Source: Blepharisma stoltei
Lineage: Eukaryota; Ciliophora; Heterotrichea; Heterotrichida; Blepharismidae
Assembly: GCA_914767885.1 (NCBI GenBank)
Contig: CAJZBQ010000006.1
Location: 124,001 to 188,000 of the forward strand
DNA length: 64,000 nucleotides
Reading direction: 5' to 3'
Of the stretch, positions 1 through 10,906 are shown one piece after another. Each line of letters begins with the position of its first letter. The stretch's first letter is position 1. A program made the translations under genes and the position numbers. Under the pieces are notes generated by a model, which worked only from the letters and a program-made list of their open reading frames with translations, did no database searches and was not told where the DNA came from.

Positions 1-840
1 ACTTAGAGAGTATAAATTTAGTACTTTTTTACGATTTTGGATTGTATGGTATCTTGAAATTGGTTTTGCTTCTATAATTGGGGTTTTGAGCACTGAAAAT
101 TATGAAATCTTAGAAAATCCGCTTAATATATCTAACTATTTCATTTGCTGATTTTTTATTGTAATTATAATTTAGATGCTTATAGCAATTACGCCTTTTC
201 TTCATGCATATTTTAGCTTCAAGAATTTAAGCAGAATTGTAGATAGAAGAAATAAAAAATGGTTCACTAGGTGAGGCTCCTTATATTACGAGTTCAAGAA
301 TAATGCAGGATTTATGAGCACACAATTTTATACTCTATATTTTGCAAGGCGCATAATTTTTATTATCACCCAAGTATTTTTGAATAAGTTTCCTCAAAGT
401 CAACTTACAATAAATGCAGTGTCATCTTTATGTGTATGTTTTATATATAGATTGTTTTATTTTTAATTTATTATAAGCCTTTTGATAACTCTGTAATCCA
501 GATTACAAACTTAATTACTGAGTTTGGGATTTTTACTATTTTCACTCTCCTAAGTCCATATTTTTTTGATCTGGGCTCTGCGGGGATTAATATTACCGAC
601 AACTTAATTATTTATTTTGCTATTTGTCTTATGGCAGTGCAAACAGTTGGGCCTCTAATAAATTCTATAAAAGAAGTTTATTCTGTTGCTAAAAGAAGTA
701 TGAATAATGAAATTTATCCAGAAGAAAAGATAAATAAAAATGAAAAAAGAATTTATATAAATACCTGAACAATGGCTTCGGAAGCACCTTGCCAACCAAA
801 ATTCAGAAGCAAAAGTATAAATTATAATAATATAGGATAA
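1..840 (+). CDS. Copy A: C-terminal membrane part of the malectin/LamG surface-protein family (5' end outside window)
   Basis: The frame opens at base 1 inside a conserved segment (LREYKF...FLRFWIVWYLEIGFAS) and runs through about six hydrophobic helices to TAA at 838-840. Two introns interrupt it at the family positions: 161-175 (15 nt, GTA...TAG) and 434-450, which is 17 nt here instead of 15 and so either an unusually long intron or a 2-nt slip. TGA encodes Trp at several sites. The C-terminal tail (KRSMNNEIYPEEK...SINYNNIG) matches copy D almost residue for residue, so A and D are close relatives. The role is unknown; by family it is the multi-pass membrane anchor of a large cysteine-rich ectodomain. 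No insert interrupts this part. Confidence 0.8.
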
Positions 841-1176
841 AAATAAACTTTTATCAGCAAAGTTATAATTTTAATAAATTCGAAACAAACATCTATTTTT
901 ATAAATTTGATTATTGGGATCACGCTAAATAATTTTTAGCTTCAGTATCGTTAAAAACTATAAAGAGTTTTCAATATTATAAATCTTATTCTTTTGGCAT
1001 AAAAAATAAATATAAGTTATTTAGTAAAATTTTTGTTTCCATTTTATTTCTCGACTAATTTAAATCACCAGAAGCTAATAATAAAATGATTAAGAATTTC
1101 AATTAAATATTACTAGATGCTTGTGCTGTGCTAATTTGCTCATACAATCTTAAATTTGTGTAATTTTATAAATAAA
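841..1176. other. Intergenic region A-B
   Basis: AT-rich 336 bp with no supported gene. The first ~170 bases are an inverted match to 10740-10906, so A and D share 3' flanking sequence as well as their coding ends. The last part should carry the promoter of copy B, but no motif can be defended. Confidence 0.6.
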
Positions 1177-4100
1177 ATGAAAGTTCGCCAGCTTTATTTT
1201 GCTTTGATTTCTCTGAATTTATTAGCTATTTACTCACTTGATGCTTCAACAATCGTTTTAGCAATAAATGCAGGAGGCTCAGCCTATTCGTCCTCTTTTG
1301 GTTTTTCATACTCCTCTGATATATATTACACATCAACAAGTAAAGCTAGCAACAAAGGCGGAAATATAGCCCATACAGTAAATGAATTTATTTACCAAAC
1401 TGAAAGATGAGATTCAGTGACTTGAGGATATGACCTCCCTGTTAGCACAGATGGGACATATGTGCTCATCCTCCAATTTGCTGAGGTCAATTTCTCAAAT
1501 ACCAATAAAAGAATATTTACTGTAAAAATTGGAGACTATGTTGTTGCTAATAATTTAGACTTGGTCGCTACTGTAGGATATCGTACAGCCTACGATATTT
1601 TTATAACTTTTACACTATCGAGTAATTCAGTTTCAATTTCAGGGAATACAGTATCTGGAGCTTATTCAGCTGGCAAATTATTAGTTCGATTTTATTTAGT
1701 TGCAGAAAATCCAAAACTTTCAGGAATAATTTTAGTGAGTGGAGATTGTAGTGTGGCTGATTATTGTAATATGTGCTATCAAGCAAGATGCTTGGTATGC
1801 AATGCTGCTACTCTGACCTGCACTACTTGTATCACTAATGCTAGCACTATAAGTGGAGTATGTCAATGCAATTTAGGCACTTATTGGGATGTTTCTTCAA
1901 GAAAATGCATTATTTGCGACAAATTGTGTTCATCATGCTCAGATAAGTTTAGCTGCACAACTTGCTTAGGCACAAACGTGCTAGTTTCAAATGTTTGCTT
2001 AAGAGCATGCCCATATGGATTTGGAACATCTTGTGCTTCTGTTTCAAGCGCAGTTATTGATCAAAATTTTGCAAATTATTTTTATGGAATTTATGGATTA
2101 TTTCAAACAGGGACAAGCTCAAGCAGCTATTATTTTTTCAATACTCCTGAAATATTAGACCCCATCCCAGCGAAAAATCGAGGGCTCTATTTTTCTGGAG
2201 GCTCATATATTCAAACGACTTCAACTGTTTATATTTCACTTAATTTTTCTATTGGGATATGGGTTTGGATATTATCTGGCTCAGGAGATATCTTAACAAA
2301 TAGTTATGGATATAAAATAGCGCTATCTTCAAGTGGGGCTATGACAATCATTTTAGAGAGTAATACAGAATCTGTTATTACAGTAACGACTCCAGCGCTT
2401 AACCCTTCAAACTCGGCGTGAGTTTACATTTCTTTTATTATTTCATTTTCATCATCAACAAGTTCCGCAAGCATCTACAACAACCAATGGCTACATATAT
2501 AGAGATGCTGTAAATAATATATTGATTCTTGGGAAAAGCTCGTCAAGTAATTTTTTGGGATATATTTACCAATTCACTTTATGAAATGTAGCAGTTTCAA
2601 ATTTTAACACTCAATACTCAGACCAAATATGTGGCACAGGAACAATAACTAGCTGCCTTTGAACTTGTCCCCTATCTCAATGAATGAATGGGGTAACGCC
2701 TACAAATTGCAATTCATGCACAAATGGTTGTGTTAGAAATACATCCTGCAATGTTTGTGATGATCCTCTTTGCAGTATCTGCTCAGGATTCTTAGTAGGC
2801 CTATGCACACAATGCATTTTAAATGCATCAGGGACTCCTTGCATTTGCAATCTTGGCTATTATTGAGATTTAACTAGTAATAAATGCTTGCCATGTGATC
2901 ATAGCTGCGAAACTTGCACATCATCGACTTCTGGAGACTGCATTGTTTGTGCGTCTGGATTTTATATGTACTTAGAATGATGCGTTGATAAGTGTCCAGA
3001 TGGGTTTATTGAAAGTGGGTCTTTGTGTGTTGAAAACGATCCTTTCATCTTTTACTTGTCATTTGATACTCTGGTAGGAGTTGTTTTTGATAAGCAAAGC
3101 AAAATTCCAGCGCTAACTGGAAACAGCACAGCTTTTTACCCAAATTATGACGAGTTTGATCCAATAGCTGCTTTATATAGAGGTTTTTATTTTAATGGAG
3201 TGAGCTCAGTTATGCATTTACCTGTTTATACCGGGTATAGCAGCCCAGTTCTCAGCTTTGGCGATTCTTTTACCTTTTCAATATGAGTCAACATTGAAAA
3301 TGGTTTTGGAACTATTGTCTCAAAACAAGATTTGCTTTACAACCCAATTTTCTCTCTCCAATTAGCAGGTGGAGCTGTAATAGTTTCATTAAACTTTAAG
3401 ACTTCTCGGCTGAATTCCTTCTTGTATTTGCAAAGTCTTGAATCTTATGAATGAAGCCATATTGCATTCAAAGCTGAATATTCAAATTTGAAACAGACAA
3501 AAATATCACTTTATTTAAATGGAAATTTAGATCACGAAAGCAATATAGGATCCGACTATTTTGAAGATAGCAAAACAGATATCACTTTTACATTGGGAGC
3601 AGAAAAAGGCTCATCTGGCTATAAAAATCATTTTCAAGGATTTATTTATGATATCAAGGGCTATAAATCAGTAAAAAGCATATTAGCATTAGTGATGCCT
3701 GCAGCCCAATGTACAGAAAACTGTAAAGCATGTCTTACAAATGGAGTCTGCATCCCTAATTGTTTAATTTCTCAGTATTGGATTGGCCCAGAATATAATA
3801 AATGCTCCAAATGTAGCAGTGGATGTCTTAGCTGTAGAGATTCCAATGAATTTTGCAATCTTTGTGCTAACCCAAAATGTGTATCCTGTTATGATTTTAC
3901 CGTACAGTCCTGCCTTGAATGTGCTTCTGGTGCTTCAAATACAACGAACTGCCAATGTGACCATAGTCTTGCTTGAAACTCAAGCTCAGGAATGTGTGAG
4001 ACTTGCCATCAATGGCAATACAAAGCGAATGATTCTTGCTATGATATTGTCCTCCTCTTTGTGCTCAATGTGATAGTAAAAAATAAATGCACATCGTGCG

Positions 4101-5211
4101 TTAACAATGCTGTATTAAACTCTGGAAGCTGTGCTTGCTCTCCTGGATATATAGGAACAACTGAATGCACATATATTCCTTTTAATGTCAGTCTTGTTGT
4201 TAACAAAAACAATACCTTGGTTCTGGCCTTCAGTGATGATTTAAAGCAGAATTTAAGAAACGAACAGATTTTGATTCAAATTAATAAAACATACAATCCC
4301 ATCATGATCAATTTCTCAAGTTTCAAGCAAAGAGTATTTAATATCGTGCAAGTTTGCTGGAAAGATTTCAAAGGGAACTATTATTACTGTGCATTTTTAT
4401 AAATTCTACAAGCATTACATCGATCTCTGGAGGTTTTATCCATGAAGAATATTTATCTGGCTCTTTATATGAAACTTCTGAAGAGCAAGAAGTGGCTCAA
4501 AATTCAAAAGCAAGTTTCTTCTGGGGTAAAAGCTTTGGTTGGATCAAGTGTAGCTTTAGCAATGCTTAATACAAACCCTTCTGGACTATGAACTATGCTA
4601 AACACTATTCAATTTATTTCCTACATACCTTATGCAAGCTACCCTATATCAGACAAAGTTTCAGCATTTTTTAAGTCAATGAACGATTTCAATTTTGTTC
4701 CAAATATGTTTTCATTTTTTATTGATGAAAATAACAAATATCAGCCTTATTACCAAGCCAAAAAATATGGATATGATAGCTATTTGATACATGTAAATAT
4801 TGGAAATGATATAACTGCACTGTGCAGCATTATAACTGCGATCCCTATCGTTTTATTTTTTTTCTAAATGTTCTCAAAGATTCATTGGAAAGAAGTTTTA
4901 AAAAAATATTTAGAGAGTATAAATTTGATACCTTTTTACGATTTTGGATTGTATGCTATCTTGAGATTGGCTTTGCCTCTGTAATTGGGGTTTTGAGTAC
5001 AGAAGATTATGAAATTTTAGGAAATCCACTTAGATTCATCAACTATCTTATATGCTGAATTTTCATTGTAATGATAACATAGATACTTATAGTAATTACT
5101 CCAATATTTCATGCATATTTTTAACTGATTTTCCCCAAAGTCAACTTACAATAAATGCAGTGTCATCTTTATGTGTATGCTTTATATAGATTGCTCTATT
5201 TTTAATTATTT
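1177..5211 (+). pseudogene. Copy B: decayed family member without IESs
   Basis: The start is ATG at 1177 (MKVRQLYFALISLNLL signal peptide), chosen by homology over the in-frame ATG at 1156. Then follow a malectin-like domain (AINAGGSAYSSSFGFSYS), a cysteine-rich block, LamG-1, cysteine block (NGVTPTNCNSC), LamG-2, cysteine block and the membrane region. Compared with copy C it has a ~32-nt deletion near 2465, a 2-nt insertion near 4044, a 1-nt loss near 4300, a 1-nt gain near 4505, and a large deletion near 5120 that removes about two membrane segments; it stops at 5211 where C continues. The 15-nt intron GTAATGATAACATAG is kept. Unlike C, D, E, F, G and J it contains no TA-bounded insert. 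Many independent frameshifts argue for a pseudogene rather than sequencing error. Confidence 0.8.
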
Positions 5212-5760
5212 ATCGGTAATATATTTTTTACTATTTAAAATAAAGCTTTTAATACCAAAAGACAAAATTTTATTCTGCAACTCAAAGATTAAGCTATTAG
5301 AAATGAGCTAGAAAAATAAGGAAAAAAGTGAGTAAGCTTAATTTTAGTTTTTAAGATTAATTACGATATAGTTAAACTATCATTACTTTATTAGTAAAAT
5401 ATAGAAGTCTAAAACATGATTTCTTTGATTTTAGACAAGAAAGTATCCATCCCTTAGCTAAAAATATGAAAAGATAAATATGCAAATGCAAAAACAATTA
5501 CGCATAAAAGAAGCAATTTAAAGGTTTACATAAAAAAAAGCCCTAGAAGAAGTATCAAGAAATTTATCCTATTATGATGATAATTGTATAAAGGGTAAAT
5601 AAAATCCTAGAGGGTGAGATAAAAAATATTTTAGAATCAATTATCGGAATAAAGAAGTATTAATTATTAAGATTATAATCTCAATCAAAGCTTTGCTATA
5701 CATTTATGCTATTTAAGTCTCGTTACATAACTCTAAATTTAGGAAATTTTCATATAAAAT
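5212..5760. other. Intergenic region B-C, with an empty MITE site
   Basis: AT-rich, no gene. It aligns along most of its length with 29690-30480 upstream of copy F. At 5453-5458 it has the uninterrupted sequence TTAGCTAAAAATATG where the F upstream region carries a 281-bp MITE, so it serves as the paralogous empty site. The promoter of C must lie near 5700-5760. Confidence 0.65.
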
Positions 5761-8700
5761 ATGAAAGTTCGCCTGAGTTATGTTGCCTTAATTTTTCTGA
5801 ATTTGTTAGTAATTTACTCTCTTGATGCTTCAACTGTTGTTTTAGCTATCAAAGGAGGAGGCTCAGCTCAGATGTCCTCTTTCGGGTTTTCATACTCTGA
5901 TGATATCTATTATCCAGCAGGATCCTATATTTATACTACAGCAAATCATATAGCTCATACAGCAAATGAATTTGTTTACCAATCTGAAAGATGATACACA
6001 GGGATTTGAGGGTATGACCTTCCTATTAGCGCTGATGGGACATATGTGCTTATTCTTCAATTTGCTGACTCCCTCTGTGAGCGAGCAAACCATAGGAAAA
6101 ATCTCTATTTTTGCCCAAAACCCACCCTCTGTGAGCGAACAAAAATTTTTTTAAAAAAAATAAATCGATATATAAATGATAATTATTATAATGAAATCTC
6201 TAGCTAATTCTGATTGATTTAAGCAACTCACATTTTTAAAATATAAATTTTGTAAATTAAATTAATTTTTGCTTCTCAATTGGAATTTTTTTTAAATTTA
6301 TAAATTTTTTAAAAAAAAAATTAACCTCTCCAGTAAGAGAATAAAATATTTTTGTTCGCTCACGGAAGGGGTAGTGAGATATATTATTTAATTGCCAATA
6401 TCAGAGTATGAAATGTCAAAATTGGAGATTATATTGCTTATAATCATTTAGATATAGTTGGGACTGTAGGGGCAATGACTGCTTATGATATTTTCATACC
6501 TTTTACTTTATCAAGTGGAACTGTTTCAATTGCTGGAAATGCAATTACTGGTGCTTATTCAGGAGGAAAATTGGTTATTAGATTTTACCCAGTTAGTGAT
6601 AATCCAACACTTTCAGGAATAATTTTGGTGAGAGGGGATTGCAGTGTGGCTGATTATTGCAATATGTGCTATCAGCCAAGATGCTTGGAATGCAATACAG
6701 CTGATTTAAATTGTAAAACTTGTATCGATAATGCTAGCTCTATTTCTGGAGTATGCCAATGCAATGCAAACTCTATTTGGGTGGCTGCTTCAAGAAAATG
6801 CGTTATTTGTGACAAATTATGCACATCATGTAGCTCAGAAAATATTTGTGCAAGTTGTTCAACAAATGTGCTGATTTCAAATGTTTGCTTGAGAGCGTGC
6901 CCTTATGGATTTGGCACATCTTGTGCTTCGGTTTCAACAGCAGTTATTGATCAAAATTTTGCTAACTATTTTTATGGGGGATATGGATTATTTCAAACAG
7001 GGACAAGCTCAAGCAGCTATTATTTTTTTAATAATCCTGAAGTAGTAGACCCAATACCAGCTAAAAAGCGAGGGCTTTATTTTTCTGGAGGCTCATATCT
7101 TCAAACAACTTCAATTGTTTATATTTCTCTTAATTTTTCAGTTGGAATGTGGGTTTGAATATTATCTGGCTCAGGAGATATTTTGACAAATAGTTCTGGA
7201 TATAAAATAGCTGTATCTGCAAGTGGAGTCTTGAAAATTACACTAGAAGATAAGGTACAATCTATGGCAACAATAACGACTACAGCACTTAACCCTTCTA
7301 ATTCAGCGTGAGTTTACATTTCTTTTATTATTTCTTTTTTATCATCAGCAATTTCTACAACTATTTCTCCTTATCTCAACAATTCTCCACACACATCTAC
7401 AACATTCAATGGATACATATATAGAGATACTGTAAACAATGTATTGATTCTTGGGAAAAGCTCGTCAAGTAATTTTTTTGGGTACATTTACCAATTCACT
7501 TTATGAAATGTAGCAGTTTCAAATTTTAACACTCAGTACTCAGACCAAATATGTGGCACAGGAGCAGTAGCTAGCTGCCTTTGAACTTGCCCTCTATCTC
7601 AATGAATGAATGGGGTAACGCCTACAAATTGCAATTCATGCACAAATGGTTGTGTCAGAAACGTATCTTGCAATGTTTGTGATGATCCTCTTTGCAGTAT
7701 CTGTACAGGGTTCTTAGTTGGCTTATGCACGCAATGTATTTCTAATGCGTCTGGAACTCCTTGTGCTTGCAATATTGGCTATTATTGAGATTTAAATAGT
7801 GATAAATGCATTTCATGTGATTATAGCTGCAAAAATTGTACATCATCAACTTCTGGAGACTGCATTGTTTGTGCGCATGGGTTTTATATGTATTTAGGAT
7901 GATGCATTTCTGAGTGTCCAGACGGATTTGTAGAAATTGGGTCAACGTGTGTTGAAAAAGATCCTTTCATCTTCTACCTATCTTTTGATACTCTGGAAGG
8001 AGTTGTTTATGATAAGCAAAGCAAAATTCCAGCACTAACTGGAAACAGCACAGCTTTTTACCCAAATTATGATCACTTTGATCCAATAGCTGCTTTATAT
8101 AGAGGGTTTTATTTTAACGGAGTGAATTCGCTTATGCATTTACCTATTTATCCAGGCTATAGTAGCCCAGTTCTTAGTTTTGGCTATTCTTTCACGTTTT
8201 CCATATGAATCAATATTGAGAATGATTTTGGAGCTATTCTCTCAAAACAAGATTTGCTTTACAATCCAATTTTCTCACTCCAATTAGCAGCCGGAGCTGT
8301 AATAATTTCATTAAACTTTAAGAGTTCTGGAGTAGATTCCTTCTTTTATTTGCAAAATCTTGAATCTTATGAATGGAACCATATTGCATTCACAGCAGAA
8401 TACACAAATCTGAAAGAGACAAAAATTTCACTTTATTTAAATGGAATTGCAGAATATCAAAGTGATATAGGATCTGACTATTTTAAAGATACCAAAACAG
8501 ATATTACTTTTACATTGGGGGCAGAAAAAGATCTATCTGGCTATAAAAATTATTTTAAAGGATTTATTTATGATATTAAGGGCTATAACTCAATAAAAAG
8601 CATATCATCACTGGCATTGCCCACTGCACAGTGCACAGAAGTCTGCAAAGCATGCCTTACAAATGGGATCTGCATTCCTAACTGTTTAATTAATCAATAC

Positions 8701-10680
8701 TGGATTGGCCCAGAGTATAATAAATGCTCCAAGTGCAGCAGTGAGTGCTTTAGTTGTAGAGATTCCAGTAAATTTTGCAATCTTTGTGCCAACCAAAAAT
8801 GTGTATCCTGTTATAATTATACAGAAGAGTCCTGCCTTAAATGTGTTTCTGGTACTTCAAATACTTCAAATACTACAAACTGTCAATGTGACTATGATCT
8901 TGCTTGGAATTCAAGCTCAGGAATGTGTGAAACTTGCCATCAATGGCAATTTAAAGCAAATGATTCTTGCTATAATTGTCCTCCTCTTTGTGCTCAATGT
9001 GATAGTGAATATAAATGCACATGATGTATTAGCAATGCTGTACTGAGCTCTGGAAATTGTATTTGTTCTCCTGGATATACAGGAACAATTACATGCACAA
9101 TCATCCCCTTTAATGTTAGTCTTGCTGTTAACCAAAATAATACCTTGATTTTGAGCTTCAGTGACATCTTAAAAGAGGGTTTGAGGGGTGAAGAAATTTT
9201 GATAAAAATCCATAATAATACAATACCTTCATGATCAATTTCACAAATTTCAAGCAAAGAGTTTTTAATTTCATGTAACTTTGATGGAAAGATATCAAAG
9301 GGCACTACTATTACAGTGCAATTTATAAATTCGCCTAGAATTGCATCTATCTCTGGAGGTTTACTCTATGAAGAGCATTTATCAGGCTCTTTATATGAAT
9401 CTGCAATGACTTCTGAAGAGCAAGAAGTGGCTCAAATTCAAAATGAAGTTTCTTATGGTGTAAAAGCTTTAGCTGGATCAAGTGTAGCTTTAGCAATGCT
9501 CAATCCAAACCCTTCAGCATTATGAACTATGCTGAATACTATTCAATTTATTTCCTACATACCTTATGCAAGCTACCCTCTAACAGATAAAGTTTCTGCG
9601 TTTTTGAAGTCAATGGGAGATTTCAATTTAGTTCCAAACTTGTTTTTATTATTTTTTGACGAAGATAAAGGTAATATTCCTTATTATCAGGCTAGAAGAT
9701 ATGGATACGATAGCTCATTGATACTCGTAAATGTTGGAAATGAAATAACTGTTTTATGCGTTTTTATATTAGTGCTGCCTATTGTTTATTTTTTTTCTAA
9801 ATGCTCTCATAGATTCGTTGGAAAGAAATTAAAAAACACACTCAGAGAGTATAAATTTGGTACTTTTTTACGGTTTTGGATTGTATGCTATCTTGAAATT
9901 GGTTTTGCATCTATAATTGGAATTTTGAGTACAGAATATAGTGAAGCATTAGAAAATTCACTTAGACTCACTAATTATTTTCTTTGTTGGTTATTCATTG
10001 TAATGATAATTTAGATACTTATAGCAATTACCCCTTTCCTTCATGCATGTTTTAGCTTTAAAAATCTTAGAAAAATTATAAATAGAAGACATAAAAAATG
10101 ATTTGCTATTTGAAGTTCATTGTATTACGAGTTCAAGAATAATAAAGGATTTATGAGCACACAATATTATACACTATATTTTGCAAGACGCTCAGTTTTT
10201 ATTATTACTCAAGTTTTTTTAAATGGCTTTCCTCAAAGCCAACTTACAATAAATGCAACTTCATCTTTATGTGTATGCCTTACATAGATTGCTCTATTTT
10301 TAATTATTTATCGGCCTTTTGATAACTGTATGATTCAGGCAACAAATTTAATTACTGAGTTTGGGACTTTTATTATTTTTATGCTCCTTAGTCTATATTT
10401 GTTTGATCTAGGTCCAGCCTGGATTAATATTACAGACAATTTAATTATGTATTTTGTTGTTTCTCTGATGGCAGTGCAGACGATAGGGCCTATGATAAAT
10501 TCTATAAGAGAAGTTTATTATGTTGCTAAAAGAAGCATGAATAAAGAAATTTACCCAGAAGAAAAGATACCTAATGAGAAAAGGGGAATTATCAACGCTT
10601 TTACAATGCCTTCGGAAGAGCCTGAAAAAATAGATTGCAGAAGCAACATTAAAAATGACATTAGAATTGAAGCTAAATAA
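5761..10680 (+). CDS. Copy C: malectin / LamG / cysteine-rich multi-pass membrane protein, intact after removal of one insert
   Basis: Removing the 309-bp insert (6069-6377) and two 15-nt introns (10000-10014, GTAATGATAATTTAG; 10273-10287, GTATGCCTTACATAG) leaves 4581 nt, 1526 aa, ending in TAA. TGA is read as Trp throughout. Order by approximate residue: signal peptide 1-22; malectin-like domain 25-190 (AIKGGGSAQMSSFGFSYS); cysteine-rich 190-290; LamG-like 313-480 (RGLYFSGGSYLQTT); cysteine-rich 500-627; LamG-like 630-850; cysteine-rich 852-1010; beta-rich linker; then about eight hydrophobic helices from ~1123 to ~1450 and a basic tail. Malectin and LamG folds bind glycans in other proteins, so a surface carbohydrate-recognition role is an inference. 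The membrane part loosely recalls FLC/TRP-like channels, which cannot be confirmed here. Confidence 0.85.
6069..6377. mobile_element. MITE/IES in copy C (GTGAGCGAACAAAA family)
   Basis: Interrupts the malectin codons between QFAE and IYYLIAN. Ends are CTCCCTCTGTGAGCGA and a matching inverted TTCGCTCACGGAAGGGG, with a second inner copy of the repeat at ~6122. It is flanked by TGA on both sides, and removal keeps the frame. Copy F has a related insert at exactly the same site; B, D, G and J do not. Confidence 0.8.
10000..10014 (+). other. 15-nt spliceosomal intron 1 of copy C
   Basis: GTAATGATAATTTAG splits the conserved FIV/ILIAITP segment. Every copy that retains this region has a 15-nt GTA...TAG at the same place, with an in-frame TAG. 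Confidence 0.9.
10273..10287 (+). other. 15-nt spliceosomal intron 2 of copy C
   Basis: GTATGCCTTACATAG lies between codons for SSLC and IALF. The matching introns in B, D, E, H, I and J are also 15 nt. Confidence 0.9.
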
Positions 10681-10906
10681 ATATATGTCAGCATTTATAT
10701 TAAAATAATTATAGATTTACATTTATTTTTATATATTTATTTTTTGTGCCAAAGAATAAGATTTATAATATTGAAAACTTTTTACAATTTTTAACGATAC
10801 TGAGGCTAGAAATTATTTAGCGTGATCCCAATAATCGAAATTCATAAAAATAAGATGTTTGTTTAGAATTTATTAAAATTATAGTTTTGCTGATAAAAGT
10901 TTATTT

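Noticed and set aside
8994-9305. Minus-strand frames of 70-100 codons opposite copies C and I
   Set aside because: They are antisense shadows of the cysteine-rich and linker coding sequence.
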